Counted from the first letter of the stretch, positions 22,660 through 32,600 are shown. The stretch: DNA of 42,110 nucleotides from CAINVV01 sp036508555 (GCA_036508555.1 DATCHD010000009.1:1-42110), one strand, 5' to 3'. Translations and numbers: made by a program. Notes: a model not told the origin generated them from the sequence alone.

Positions 22660-23202
22660 GTGAAAAAAACCAGAGAACAATATGATCATATAATCGGCTT
22701 GTGCCGGGAAGTCTTTCTCAAGAAAATGAAAGATTACGGAACAGCCTGGAGGATTTTACGGCCCTCCTCAATGACCGACCAGATTTTTATTAAAGCGCAG
22801 AGAATCCGAAATATAGAGGGAAAAGGCGTTGCAAAAATTGATGAGGATGCACGTTCGGAATTCATCGGCATCATCAACTACTGTGCGATGGCACTGATAC
22901 AACTCGAACTTGGTTCCATGGAGGAAGAACTTCCCCACGACAGGGCCGATGCGATGTACCTGGCCAACCTGGAAAAGTCCAAGAAGCTGATGCTGGATAA
23001 GAACCACGATTATGGCGAGGCCTGGCGGCAGATGAGGATCAGCTCGTTCACCGACTTGATTCTTATGAAGATTAGACGCACCAAGCAGATTGAAGACAAT
23101 CTTGGTAAGACACTGGCATCCGAAGGAGTCGACGCCAATTATATGGATATGATCAACTACTCGGTTTTTGCCCTGATAAAAATGGAATTTGAGACGGAAT
23201 GA
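22660..23202 (+). CDS. DUF1599 (nucleotide-modification-associated) domain protein with two repeats
   Basis: 180 residues from a GTG. The sequence is two copies of one unit: VFLKKMKDYGTAWRILRPSSMTDQ...EFIGIINYCAMALIQLE (about 17-88) and LMLDKNHDYGEAWRQMRISSFTDL...YMDMINYSVFALIKME (about 110-178). Each unit has K-x-x-DYG-x-AWR-x-x-R-x-SS-x-TD and an IINY/MINY helix. DUF1599 belongs to a group linked by others to base-modification or nucleotide metabolism; the actual activity is not known to me. The gene overlaps the DoxX gene by 4 nt (ATGA). Confidence 0.85.
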   Translation: MKKTREQYDHIIGLCREVFLKKMKDYGTAWRILRPSSMTDQIFIKAQRIRNIEGKGVAKIDEDARSEFIGIINYCAMALIQLELGSMEEELPHDRADAMYLANLEKSKKLMLDKNHDYGEAWRQMRISSFTDLILMKIRRTKQIEDNLGKTLASEGVDANYMDMINYSVFALIKMEFETE

Positions 23203-24341
23203 TGAATAAACTGACAACAATTTCCCGCTGGATCTTCGGACTGGTATTTATTTTTTCAGGTTTTGTAAAGGGTATTGACCCCTGGGGACTGGAATATAAA
23301 CTGGTGGATTATCTGCAGCCAATGGGACTTCATTCATTGACTTCACTTGCACCGCTAGGTTCTTTCATGCTGCCTTTTGCCGAATTCTTCATCGGGACGA
23401 CCATCCTGCTCTGCGTGGAAATAAGGATTACATCTTTGCTGGGATTGTTATTTATGGCCTTCTTCACCCCTCTTACCCTGTATGTTGCTGTGAAAAATCC
23501 AGTCACGGACTGTGGCTGTTTCGGGGATGCCCTGGTGATCTCCAACTGGGCCACTTTTTACAAAAATATTGTTCTTTCGGCGATGATTATTCTGGTATTT
23601 GTCAGGAGAAAAACTATAGAACCTGTTATTCTTGGCAAATGGAGATATTATCGCACTGCTATCATTTCAACCATTTACATCAGTTTTGTCGTCTGGTCTG
23701 TCCGTCACGATCCGATCTTCGATTTCAGACCCTATAAAGTCGGGGTGAATATTCCTCAGAGTATGAAAATCCCGGCAGGAGCACAGTCCGACGTTTACAG
23801 CAACACCTTCTTTTACAAGAATAAACAGACCAATGAGGTCAAAAAATTTACTGACACCAATTATCCATGGAAGGATACGCTCAACTGGAAATACGAGTCG
23901 ATGGGCGAACCCGTCCTGGTAAAGAAAGGCTATACCCCACCGATTCATGATTTTCAGCTCCGTACTGCACCTGGGGATGATGTAACCAATTTTTTCTTTG
24001 CCGATGACAAACCCACTTTCTTCCTGATCGCTTCCAACCTTGCGAAGAGTTCTCTGAAGAAGCAAGGACAGATCAACGGATTAGCTGTCTGGGCTAGAAT
24101 ATCCGGGTATAAATTTGTCTGCCTGACCTCCACTACCGGTCCACGGCTTGAGGAATTCAAGAAGATTGCCAACCCAACCTATGAATTTCTCTTCGGGGAT
24201 GAAGTCACTCTAAAGACTATCGTCAGGGGAAACCCAGGACTGCTTTACCTCCGCAGCGGCACCATTCAGGGAAAATGGCACTACAACGATATTCCGACCG
24301 TCGAAGAGATGACACGACTGGCTACCAAAGTAATCAAATAG
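23199..24341 (+). CDS. DoxX/MauE-like membrane protein with C-terminal thioredoxin-like domain
   Basis: 380 residues. The first 140 hold four helices of the DoxX/MauE kind (RWIFGLVFIFSGFVKGIDPWG, FAEFFIGTTILLCVE, LGLLFMAFFTPLTLYVAV) and the motif DCGCFGD with Cys105/Cys107, a redox-type pair as in MauE and VKOR relatives. A further helix lies at about 150-170. From about 245 on, IHDFQLRT, PTFFLIASNLAKSS and NPGLLYLRSG resemble a TlpA/thioredoxin fold, but no CxxC is present there. Probably an inner-membrane redox or quinone-linked protein. It is translationally coupled to the DUF1599 gene, and tpiA follows, an order I recall from Bacteroides. Confidence 0.82.
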   Translation: MMNKLTTISRWIFGLVFIFSGFVKGIDPWGLEYKLVDYLQPMGLHSLTSLAPLGSFMLPFAEFFIGTTILLCVEIRITSLLGLLFMAFFTPLTLYVAVKNPVTDCGCFGDALVISNWATFYKNIVLSAMIILVFVRRKTIEPVILGKWRYYRTAIISTIYISFVVWSVRHDPIFDFRPYKVGVNIPQSMKIPAGAQSDVYSNTFFYKNKQTNEVKKFTDTNYPWKDTLNWKYESMGEPVLVKKGYTPPIHDFQLRTAPGDDVTNFFFADDKPTFFLIASNLAKSSLKKQGQINGLAVWARISGYKFVCLTSTTGPRLEEFKKIANPTYEFLFGDEVTLKTIVRGNPGLLYLRSGTIQGKWHYNDIPTVEEMTRLATKVIK

Positions 24342-24393
24342 TTAAATTGATCGTTTACGGGAACTTGGAATCACTTCATCAGAGACTGATTCT

Positions 24394-24401
24394 TACCTTT
24401 G
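24394..24401 (+). promoter_or_regulatory. TACCTTTG -7 box for tpiA
   Basis: TAnnTTTG match 40 bp before the tpiA ATG. The nearest TTG upstream (24365-24367) is farther than the usual 19-21 bp, so only the -7 part is convincing. Confidence 0.45.
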
Positions 24402-24441
24402 TGCCAGGAATATTAATCTCAAATTTTAAATATCACCGACC

Positions 24442-25200
24442 ATGAGAAAAAAAATTGTTGCCGGAAACTGGAAATGCAATACCACCGTCAGCGAAGGCAT
24501 CGCTCTTGCTAAACAAGTAAGCGATATAGTCATTGAACGCGGCGCAAAGGATGTAGTCGTAGTGCTTGGCACCCCTTTTACACACCTCACCAGTGTAATT
24601 GCCACGGTCGACAAAAACCGTATTGACGTTGCCGCTCAAAACTGCGCAGCCGAACCAAAGGGCGCCTTTACCGGCGAAGTTTCTGTATCCATGATTCAAT
24701 CAACAGGTGCAACATTTGTCATCATCGGGCACTCAGAGCGACGCGAATATTATCACGAAACTAGTGAGATTCTCAACAAAAAAGTAGCACTCACACTGGC
24801 TCAAGGACTTACACCCATTTATTGCTGTGGTGAAGCCCTCGCCATCCGCGAAGCAGGAACAGAAAATTCCTTCGTTAAAAATCAGCTGAAAGAGACTATT
24901 TTCAATCTGTCAGCCGAAGATTTTAGCAAAATTGTGATCGCTTACGAACCCATCTGGGCCATTGGAACAGGCCGTACGGCAAGTTCCCAGCAGGCTCAGG
25001 ATATGCTGGCATTTATCCGTCAATTGATTGCTGAAAAATTCAATCAATCTATCGCAGAGGAGTGTTCAATTCTCTACGGAGGTTCATGCAGTCCGGCCAA
25101 TGCGAAAGAACTTTTTGCACAGCCAGATATCGACGGAGGACTCATCGGAGGCGCCTCACTGAAAGCCGAAGATTTCCTTGCCATCATTAACGCCTATTAA
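24442..25200 (+). CDS. tpiA: Triosephosphate isomerase
   Basis: 252 residues, complete. Interconverts dihydroxyacetone phosphate and glyceraldehyde 3-phosphate in glycolysis. Lys11 in VAGNWKCN, His97 in IIGHSERR and Glu169 in AYEPIWAIGTG are the catalytic residues. The phosphate loops at GTGRTAS and LYGGSCSPAN, and GGLIGGASL at the end, are intact. It converges on the flavodiiron gene with only 14 bp between the stops. Confidence 0.97.
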   Translation: MRKKIVAGNWKCNTTVSEGIALAKQVSDIVIERGAKDVVVVLGTPFTHLTSVIATVDKNRIDVAAQNCAAEPKGAFTGEVSVSMIQSTGATFVIIGHSERREYYHETSEILNKKVALTLAQGLTPIYCCGEALAIREAGTENSFVKNQLKETIFNLSAEDFSKIVIAYEPIWAIGTGRTASSQQAQDMLAFIRQLIAEKFNQSIAEECSILYGGSCSPANAKELFAQPDIDGGLIGGASLKAEDFLAIINAY

Positions 25201-25214
25201 TCCCTACCGGGAAA

Positions 25215-26417
25215 TTATTCCATCGCCAGCAACTTATCCGCCATCGCATTGGCCAATTCGATGCAAAGCTGGAATTTTTCAGGTTTCAGACTGCCCTTTT
25301 CCTCAACGGGCTCAAATACATTCTCCCAGCCCATGGGACTCATGGATTCTGCAAATTTCCGCAGGTTGCTGACGCCGCCGCCGTTCCAGAGAAAGTTGCC
25401 GAAATAACCAAAATAGTGATTCTTGACAGCCATGTGTTCGATCGTGGAGAGCAGAATCTCAACATTGGGGAAAATGGAATTGTTGTAAGCGCAACTTCCC
25501 ACAATCAATCCTTTGTATTTGAATATATCGTTGATAATGTATGATATATGAGTCTTTGAAGAGTCATAAACCCGAATATTTCTGATTCCCCGCTCACTGA
25601 TCTGACGGGCTATGACCTCAGCCATTCTCTGGGTATGGCCATACATGGAACCATAAACAATGACAACTCCCTGTTCCTTGTTATAAGAGCTCCAACGATC
25701 GTAGCGACTCAATACCCAATTAAGATCTGAACGCCAGATAGGTCCGTGGGTGGCAGCGATCATTTTGATATCCAATGGAGCCAATTTTTTGATAGCGCGC
25801 TGGGTGTGCGGACAATATTTTCCCACGATATTGGTAAAATAACGCATCACCTCCACCTCATAAAAATCGAGGTTGATTTCGTCATCAAAAACCCCGCCAT
25901 CCAGGGTACCGTAACTGCCAAAGGCATCTCCCGAAAATAAAATTTTGTTGGTTTCGTCGTAGGTAACCATGGTCTCGGGCCAATGCACCATCGGAATGGT
26001 CTGAAATTTTAGCTTCACAGCACCCAAATCGAGACCCGAATCGTCATGAACTTCCATCATGTTCCTCGAATTGTATCCCAGGTTTTCTGCAATACCAAAA
26101 GTTTTTTTATTACCCACCAGGGTGATACCGGGATAACGGCTTACGATTGCCTTGAGAGATCCCGAATGATCCGGCTCTATATGGTTAATGATCAGATAAT
26201 CAATTTGGCGAGATCCGATGATTTCCTCAATTCTCTCGAGGTAATCTTCGATGTACTGGCGCTCCATCGTATCAATCAACGCAACTTTTTCATCAACAAT
26301 AAGATAGGAGTTGTAGCAGATGCCATCCGGAATGGGCCAGATATTTTCGAAAAGGGCAGTGCGGCGGTCATTGAAGCCTAGATAAAAAATATTATCGGCT
26401 AATTTTATCTGATGCAT
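25215..26417 (-). CDS. FprA-type flavodiiron protein (O2/NO reductase)
   Basis: 400 residues from the ATG at 26417 (MHQIKLADNIFYLGFND); the longer frame from 26474 adds sequence across the promoter. The metallo-beta-lactamase-like domain holds the diiron site: HIEPDH (H-x-E-x-D-H), then VHWPETM and GDAFGSYG, and THGPIW. The C-terminal flavodoxin domain starts GVVIVYGSMYGHTQRMAE and binds FMN. Such proteins reduce oxygen or nitric oxide to water or N2O in anaerobes and receive electrons from rubredoxin; no rubredoxin domain or gene is next to it here. It points to an anaerobe that meets oxygen. Confidence 0.93.
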   Translation of the reverse strand: MHQIKLADNIFYLGFNDRRTALFENIWPIPDGICYNSYLIVDEKVALIDTMERQYIEDYLERIEEIIGSRQIDYLIINHIEPDHSGSLKAIVSRYPGITLVGNKKTFGIAENLGYNSRNMMEVHDDSGLDLGAVKLKFQTIPMVHWPETMVTYDETNKILFSGDAFGSYGTLDGGVFDDEINLDFYEVEVMRYFTNIVGKYCPHTQRAIKKLAPLDIKMIAATHGPIWRSDLNWVLSRYDRWSSYNKEQGVVIVYGSMYGHTQRMAEVIARQISERGIRNIRVYDSSKTHISYIINDIFKYKGLIVGSCAYNNSIFPNVEILLSTIEHMAVKNHYFGYFGNFLWNGGGVSNLRKFAESMSPMGWENVFEPVEEKGSLKPEKFQLCIELANAMADKLLAME

Positions 26418-26441
26418 ACTGGGAAATTTTATATTTTTGAG

Positions 26442-26449
26442 CAAAGTTA
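26442..26449 (-). promoter_or_regulatory. TAACTTTG -7 box for the flavodiiron gene
   Basis: Minus-strand perfect TAnnTTTG 24 bp upstream of the ATG at 26417. A TTG lies 22 bp farther upstream. Confidence 0.55.
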
Positions 26450-26554
26450 AGAAATACCCATCAGCAATATTCAATCCGAGCTAAAAATGATAGTTTGGGT
26501 ATTAACCTCGCTGAACTTGTTTGCTGATTGGCCATAAATAAAAATAATATTTTG

Positions 26555-27781
26555 ATGAACCCGCGGGAAAAATTCGTTGCTGCATTTTTGAAAATTTGGG
26601 TCAAGGTAAAACTGAGTCTCGTGGCTGCGATGGCGGCTATTCGCAAGATTGAAGCGCGTTCAAAACCTAATCTTTCATTAGCGCTAAAAAAAATTTCCAG
26701 AATTGCAGGCAGAATTAATCGAGATATTCTATTAATAATCAACACATTGCGTCGTGTAAGTCTCAAGAAAAAGCTGATTTTCCTGACTTCTATTTTGCTC
26801 CTTCTATCCTTTTTGACTGTCAAACACGTTCATACTATCTATTACTGGCCGAATGTCGTCAGAAATTACCACCTCTTCATTCGTGATGGTGAAAATTTTG
26901 AGTCCGTCGTCAAACTCCTGAAGGAGAATAAATGTCTGGAAAACCTCAAAACCTTCAAAGAAGTTGCCCGAATGAAGGATTATGACGTCAATATCCGACC
27001 TGGAGCATACGTTCTGGAAACAGGATGGAGCAACAGCAAGCTGGTTAATCTTTTAAGATCAGGGGCTCAAACGCCTGTCATGGTAACCTTTAACAATGTT
27101 CGTACAAAGGAGGAGCTGGCCGGCAAACTCGCCAGACAGTTGCAGAGCGACTCACTCTCTTTTCTGACGGTCTTCAGGAACGACTCCAACACCTTAAAAC
27201 TAGGCTTCAAACCGGAAACACTGCCTGCCCTGTTCATTCCCAACACTTATTCTATCTACTGGACCACCACACCAATGGGTTTTCTTACCAGGATGAAGCG
27301 TGAATACGATCAGTTCTGGAATGAGGCAAGAAGGCAGAAGGCAAAGAGCCTCGGACTGTCCACAGAACAAGTGGCGACACTCGCATCAATTGTCCAGGAA
27401 GAGAGTAACAAAAATGATGAAAAGCCTGTTATTGCAGGTGTCTACCTCAACCGACTGAAAAAGAACTGGCCCCTGCAGGCAGACCCGACCATCCGTTTTG
27501 TACTAGGTGATTATTCCATACACCGGATTCTGACTGAACAGCTATCAGTTGAAAGTCCGTACAATACCTACAAAAATGTCGGATTACCTCCCGGACCGAT
27601 CAATATTCCGGAGATCTCCTCCCTTGAAGCTATTCTGAACTACCAGGTTCACGACTTCTTTTACTTTTGTGCCAAGGAAGACTTCTCCGGATATCACAAT
27701 TTCGCCCGGACACTCTTTGAACATAACAACAACGCAAGAAAATACCAGGCGGCTCTAAACAAGAAGAAAGTGTTCAAATAA
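26555..27781 (+). CDS. mltG: Endolytic peptidoglycan transglycosylase MltG (YceG family)
   Basis: 408 residues from the ATG at 26555. A single membrane helix (KLIFLTSILLLLSFLTVKH) is preceded by about 70 unusually basic residues (KIWVKVKLSLVAAMAAIRK, RKIEARSK, INRDILL), so the true start could be further in, at an internal ATG or TTG; these are the least certain residues. The periplasmic part has a LysM-like section (FIRDGENFESVVKLLKENK) and the catalytic core: LASIVQEESN with the catalytic Glu, VAGVYLNRL-type IAGVYLNRLKKNWPLQADPT, SPYNTYKNVGLPPGPI and the closing FSGYHNFARTLFEHN. MltG cuts nascent glycan strands and so sets their length. It converges on murB with a 1-bp gap. Confidence 0.92.
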   Translation: MNPREKFVAAFLKIWVKVKLSLVAAMAAIRKIEARSKPNLSLALKKISRIAGRINRDILLIINTLRRVSLKKKLIFLTSILLLLSFLTVKHVHTIYYWPNVVRNYHLFIRDGENFESVVKLLKENKCLENLKTFKEVARMKDYDVNIRPGAYVLETGWSNSKLVNLLRSGAQTPVMVTFNNVRTKEELAGKLARQLQSDSLSFLTVFRNDSNTLKLGFKPETLPALFIPNTYSIYWTTTPMGFLTRMKREYDQFWNEARRQKAKSLGLSTEQVATLASIVQEESNKNDEKPVIAGVYLNRLKKNWPLQADPTIRFVLGDYSIHRILTEQLSVESPYNTYKNVGLPPGPINIPEISSLEAILNYQVHDFFYFCAKEDFSGYHNFARTLFEHNNNARKYQAALNKKKVFK

Positions 27782-27782
27782 A

Positions 27783-28805
27783 TCACTCCCCGATCACCTG
27801 AACTTCTCTTTCGAGCAAGACCCCATACTTTTCCAGCACATCCTGCTGAATCCTGATAGAGAGATCTAAAATTTCCTGTCCGGTGGCACCACCTGCATTG
27901 ACCAGCACCAGGGCCTGGCGGTTGTGGACTGCGGCTCGCCCCGTCTGGAATCCCTTCCAGCCGGCCTGATCAATGAGGAACCCTGCCCCCACTTTCACAA
28001 ATCCTTCAGATAACTGGTAAACAGGAATACCTGGGAGAAGCTCTGATAAAGCGCCCGCGACTTCTTCCGAAACGACTGGATTCTTAAAGAAACTGCCTGC
28101 ATTTCCCGACCTCTTCGGATCAGGAAGTTTAGAGGTCCTGATTTGAATCACCGCCTTACGCAGGTTCTGAAGATTGTGTTCACCCATATCTGACAAGATC
28201 TTCTTCAGATCACCGTAATCAGTCATCAGCTCTCCCTGTTTCTTTAGTCTGAAAACAACGGATGTGACCATAAAACTACCGGGAAGTTGCTCTTTGAAGA
28301 TACTTGAACGATAGCTAAACCGGCACTCGTCGTGCGAAAAACTTTCTTTCATGCCGGTCTCCAGATTGATACCCTTGACAAGAATAATAAACGACTCCGC
28401 CTCTACGCCGTATGCTCCGATATTCTGAACCGGAACGGCTCCAACCTTTCCGGGAATCAGTGATAGATTCTCGATACCGTACCAGCCTTGCTGAACACAA
28501 TAGGCCACAAAATCATCCCATTCCTCTCCGGCCCCAACTTCAATCTCGACAATATCGCGATCCTGGTAAGTGGTTGTGTAACCAATCAGGTCAGGAGAAA
28601 TGATGAGTCCGTCAAAATCTGAAACGAACAAAAGATTGGTTCCCCCGCCAATAACAAGCCGTTTCTCCTGTAAAAGATGAGGATAGTTCGCCATAGCCGC
28701 CGACCAGTCTTCCACAGAAGATATTGTGAGCCAATAACTTGCATGCACATCAATGCCGAAGCTATTGCATTCTTTCAGGGAAAAATTGGGAACTAGTTTG
28801 TACAT
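27783..28805 (-). CDS. murB: UDP-N-acetylenolpyruvoylglucosamine reductase
   Basis: 340 residues from the ATG at 28805; the longer frame runs back into ftsE. FAD enzyme that reduces UDP-GlcNAc-enolpyruvate to UDP-MurNAc, the second committed step of peptidoglycan synthesis. FAD-binding motifs are NSFGIDVHA, VIGGGTNLLF, GAGEEWDDFVAYC and GIENLSLIPGKVGAVPVQNIGAYG. The substrate-binding part has CRFSYRSSIFK, GNAGSFFKNPV (Ser as proton donor) and LIDQAGWKG. It is of the longer type I class as in E. coli. It begins 1 nt after the ftsE stop, so the two share a transcript. Confidence 0.95.
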   Translation of the reverse strand: MYKLVPNFSLKECNSFGIDVHASYWLTISSVEDWSAAMANYPHLLQEKRLVIGGGTNLLFVSDFDGLIISPDLIGYTTTYQDRDIVEIEVGAGEEWDDFVAYCVQQGWYGIENLSLIPGKVGAVPVQNIGAYGVEAESFIILVKGINLETGMKESFSHDECRFSYRSSIFKEQLPGSFMVTSVVFRLKKQGELMTDYGDLKKILSDMGEHNLQNLRKAVIQIRTSKLPDPKRSGNAGSFFKNPVVSEEVAGALSELLPGIPVYQLSEGFVKVGAGFLIDQAGWKGFQTGRAAVHNRQALVLVNAGGATGQEILDLSIRIQQDVLEKYGVLLEREVQVIGE

Positions 28806-28806
28806 A

Positions 28807-29520
28807 TTATATATCCAGCAGTCGCTCAAAATCGAGTAACTCCGGGATCGGAATCTCTTCTCTAAGTTCACCGTTTTCGCAAATCATTTTGCGTGCAGGA
28901 AATTTCCTAATCATTTCATAATCATGTGTGGCCATCACAACAGTAACGCCCTCCTTGTTGATTCTGTGCAACAGTATCATTAATTTTTCGGAAGTTTCCG
29001 GGTCCAGATTCCCGGTAGGTTCGTCCGCAAGAATGATCTGCGGATTGTTAAGCATGGCCCTGGCAATGACGATCCGCTGCTGCTCTCCGCCAGACAGACG
29101 ATGTGGCATCTTTGGCCCGGCGTCTGGCATTTCCACCAGGTTCAGCACTTCATCAATTCGTTCCTGGATGGCACTTTCATGCTTCCAGCCGGTCGCACGG
29201 AGCACAAACTCGAAATTTTTCTGAATCGACCGGTCGCTCAGCAACTGAAAATCCTGAAAAATGATTCCCAGTCTTCTGCGCAACAGCGGAAGCTCCTTCA
29301 TTTTCATATTATTAAGCTGATAGCCCAGGATGGTGCCTTCGCCAGCAGCTATCCTTATCTCCCGGTATAAAACTTTCAATAAACTGGTTTTTCCGCTGCC
29401 TACTTTCCCGATCAGGTAAAGAAATTCCCCTTTGAGCAGGGTGAGGTTCACCGCTTTTAATACCAAACTATCTTGTTGATAGATGTCTGCATTTTTAAGT
29501 TCGATAATTTCTTCTGCCAT
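28807..29520 (-). CDS. ftsE: FtsE-like ABC transporter ATP-binding protein
   Basis: 237 residues. Walker A is GKVGSGKTS (about 38-46), the ABC signature is LSGGEQQR, Walker B is QIILADEPTGNLD, and the H-loop lies in VMATHDYEMI. The form KVGSGKTSLLKVLY and the short size match FtsE of the FtsEX complex, which links the divisome to peptidoglycan hydrolases. FtsX is not next to it here; it may be elsewhere, and a LolD-like role cannot be fully excluded. Co-transcribed with murB, consistent with envelope growth. Confidence 0.87.
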   Translation of the reverse strand: MAEEIIELKNADIYQQDSLVLKAVNLTLLKGEFLYLIGKVGSGKTSLLKVLYREIRIAAGEGTILGYQLNNMKMKELPLLRRRLGIIFQDFQLLSDRSIQKNFEFVLRATGWKHESAIQERIDEVLNLVEMPDAGPKMPHRLSGGEQQRIVIARAMLNNPQIILADEPTGNLDPETSEKLMILLHRINKEGVTVVMATHDYEMIRKFPARKMICENGELREEIPIPELLDFERLLDI

Positions 29521-29542
29521 GAGTGAAGTATAGATAAAATCC

Positions 29543-29574
29543 TAATTTTGTAAAAGTTCAGAAGTACAAATCTA
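29543..29574. promoter_or_regulatory. Divergent -7 boxes for the TPR gene (+) and ftsE-murB (-)
   Basis: TAATTTTG at 29543-29550 on the plus strand precedes the TPR gene, and TAGATTTG at 29567-29574 on the minus strand precedes ftsE. The two face outward across 16 bp and would overlap each other's initial transcribed region. Clear -33 partners were not found for either. Confidence 0.45.
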
Positions 29575-29611
29575 AGTTTTTTTGACGATCTGTCGAAATA
29601 ATGAATTTTCA

Positions 29612-32600
29612 ATGAGATCCAAAATAAAAAGAACGATTCTTATCCTGATCGCCTTGGCTTCTTCCTGTAATTTGGTCGTGGCACAAGATGTGAAATCAGG
29701 TCCGGGCTCAGCGGCGAACCTATACCAGCAAGGGGTCGCGCTGTTTGAGGAAGGTAACTGGGGGTCCGCCATTCACCTCTTCGAAGAGGTCCAGGCCATC
29801 GATCACAGTTTGCTCAAAGCCGCATCAGAATATTACATCGCCGCATCCAGACTTGAACTCGGAAATCCGAACGGCGAGGAGGAGCTGAGAAAATTCATGG
29901 ATGATCAGCCCGAATCGCCCCTGATGAACGCCGCCGTTTTCAGGCAGGCCAATCTCAATTTCACCCGAAAGAAATACAAAGAAGCTTTACAACTTTACAA
30001 AAAACTGGATTTAAGTGCTTTGAACGATGAGGACAATGAAAAATACCTCTATTTTTCAGGCGTTTCTCTGGTAGAAACAGGCGAAAATGTCCAGGCCAAA
30101 GTCAACTTTGAACAGTTAAGAGATAAAAAGGGTCCGCTGGGCGATGGCGCCAAATACTATTGGGCGCACATCTCTTACCAGGAAGGCAATTACGACGAGG
30201 CACTGGCCGAATTTAAAAAACTGGAGAATACACCAGTTTATTTCAGAATCATCCCCTACTACCAGATTCAGATTGCCTTTGCTAAGGGACAGTACGAAGA
30301 TGTTGTCAAACAGGGAGTTCCCTTGCTGGCTAAAGCACCGGAAGACCAAAAATTCGAGGTAGCAAGGGTTCTGGTAACCTCTTATTACCAACTTGCAGAG
30401 TACGATCCGGCAACAGAATTAATCGACAAATATTTCAAGGGCAAGGAGATCAGCCGGACCGATTGCTATGTAGCCGGCTTTTGTGAAGAGAAAAGCGGCA
30501 AATATGATGTTGCCATCCAGTGGTACGAAAAATCTGTGCAGCAAATGGATGCCATCGCCCAGGGGACCTACTACCAGCTGGGAGCCCTGTATATGAAGAA
30601 AGGAGACAAGCAGAAAGGTTTACAGGCATTCCAGCATGCCTCGGAGATGAAATTTGATCCAAAAATCAGACAGGACGCGCTGTTCCAGTATGCCAAGGCT
30701 ACTTACGAGCTCGATTATTCGCCTTTCAATGAATCTATCAAGGCCCTCGACAAATACATCGCGGAATACCCCGACGCGAAAGAAAACGATCTGGCTTACA
30801 ATTATCTCGTCAATGTCTTCATGACGACCCACAATTACAAGGATGCACTCACCTCTATTGACAAAATAAAAGTAAAGAGTCCGGCGATCAAAAAAGCCCA
30901 GCAGCGCCTCGCATTCTACCGCGGACTGGAGCTTTTCCGCGACCTGAACTTCGCCGAAGCGCTGAAGCTTTTCGATAAATCGCTGGAGAACGGCACTTTT
31001 AATCCCGCTTTTAAGGCGCAGGCCCAATACTGGCATGCCGAAACACTCTTCCGCCTGGGCAAACCCGATGAAGCCTTTGCTGAGTATAAAAAATTCCAGG
31101 CCTTACCAGGAAGCCAGAAACTGAAAGAATACGCGCTCTCCTTCTACAATATGGGCTACCAGTACTTTAACAACCAGGATCTGACCCAGGCAGCCACCTG
31201 TTTCAGTAAATATGCGGTACTTGTAAACGGCGATATCAGCGACAAGCTGCTGGGTGATGTCAACAACCGTCTCGGTGATTGCCAATATGCGATCCGGAAT
31301 TTCGAAGCGGCCCTCACATATTATCAGAAAGCTCTCGACCTGAATTCAGCAGATGGTGATTATTCCCTTTTTCAGATGGCCTTCACCCACGGACTGATCC
31401 AGGATAACCAGACAAAACTTCAGGAACTGGACAGACTGCTTACCAAGTACCCTGAATCTCCCTATTGCGACGATGCCATTTTTGAAACCGGCAAAGCCAA
31501 TGAGAAACTTTCAGACTTCGAAAGTGCCAAAGCCAACTATAAAAACCTGATTGCCAAGTATCCGTCTAGTCTATTGATACCAAAGGCGCTCGCGCAACTC
31601 GGATTGATTGCCTACAACCAACATCAATACGAAGCATCTATTGCTTATTACAAGGAGGTAGTCGACCGTTTTCCGGATACTCCGGAAGCCAAAGGCGCCC
31701 TCACCGGTATCAAAAACAACTACTTGGAAAACAATCAGATAGAAGATTACATTTCCTACACGAAGAAATTGGGCAAAGGAGCTACGCCATCACAAAACGA
31801 GCAGGATTCTCTTACTTATGCTGCCGCTGAAAAGCTGTATATGGCCCATGCCTCCAATGCTGAGGAACAGCTTTCAAGGTATATCAGCAACTTCCCGGCA
31901 GGAAATTTTAAGACTAATGCACGTTATTACAGGGCAGAATGTTACTTTAACGAAGGAAAAACCGCCGAAGCATTGCAGGATTATGAAGCCGTTCTGGTCG
32001 AGTCTGATAATGTTTTTACGGAAAATGCGCTGATGCGGGCCGCCGGATTAGCTTATGACACAAAGGATTACACGAAAGCGTTAGGTTATTTCCAACGAAT
32101 TGAGACACTAGCCAGCACAGCCGCCAATGTGCTGATAGGAACGACTGGCGTACTTCGTTGCCATTATGAGTTGGGTGATTGGGAAGAGGTGGCCAAAATC
32201 GGAGGGAAGATTAGGAGCAGCGGAAAAATTCCGGCAGAGTTAGACCGCGAAAGCTCCTATAAATCGGCAAAAGCGTACGAAGCGCTCCAAGACCAGACCA
32301 AGGCGCTGCCCTTGTGGCGGAAACTTTCGGCCGACCCAAAATCAAGTGAAGGGGCAGAAGCCAAATACAATGTCTGCAAATATTACGCCGATAACAACAG
32401 GCTGAAAGATGCCGAAAATGAGGTAATGGATTTCATTTCGAAGAATAGTCCGCAGAAATTCTGGCTCGGTAAGAGCTTTATCCTGCTGGCGCACATCTAC
32501 GAGAAGATGAACGATCTGTTTCAGGCCACTAATACCCTGAAGAGTGTGATCGAAAATTACGATAATAAAGAGGATGGTGTCGTGGAGGAAGCTTCCGCTT

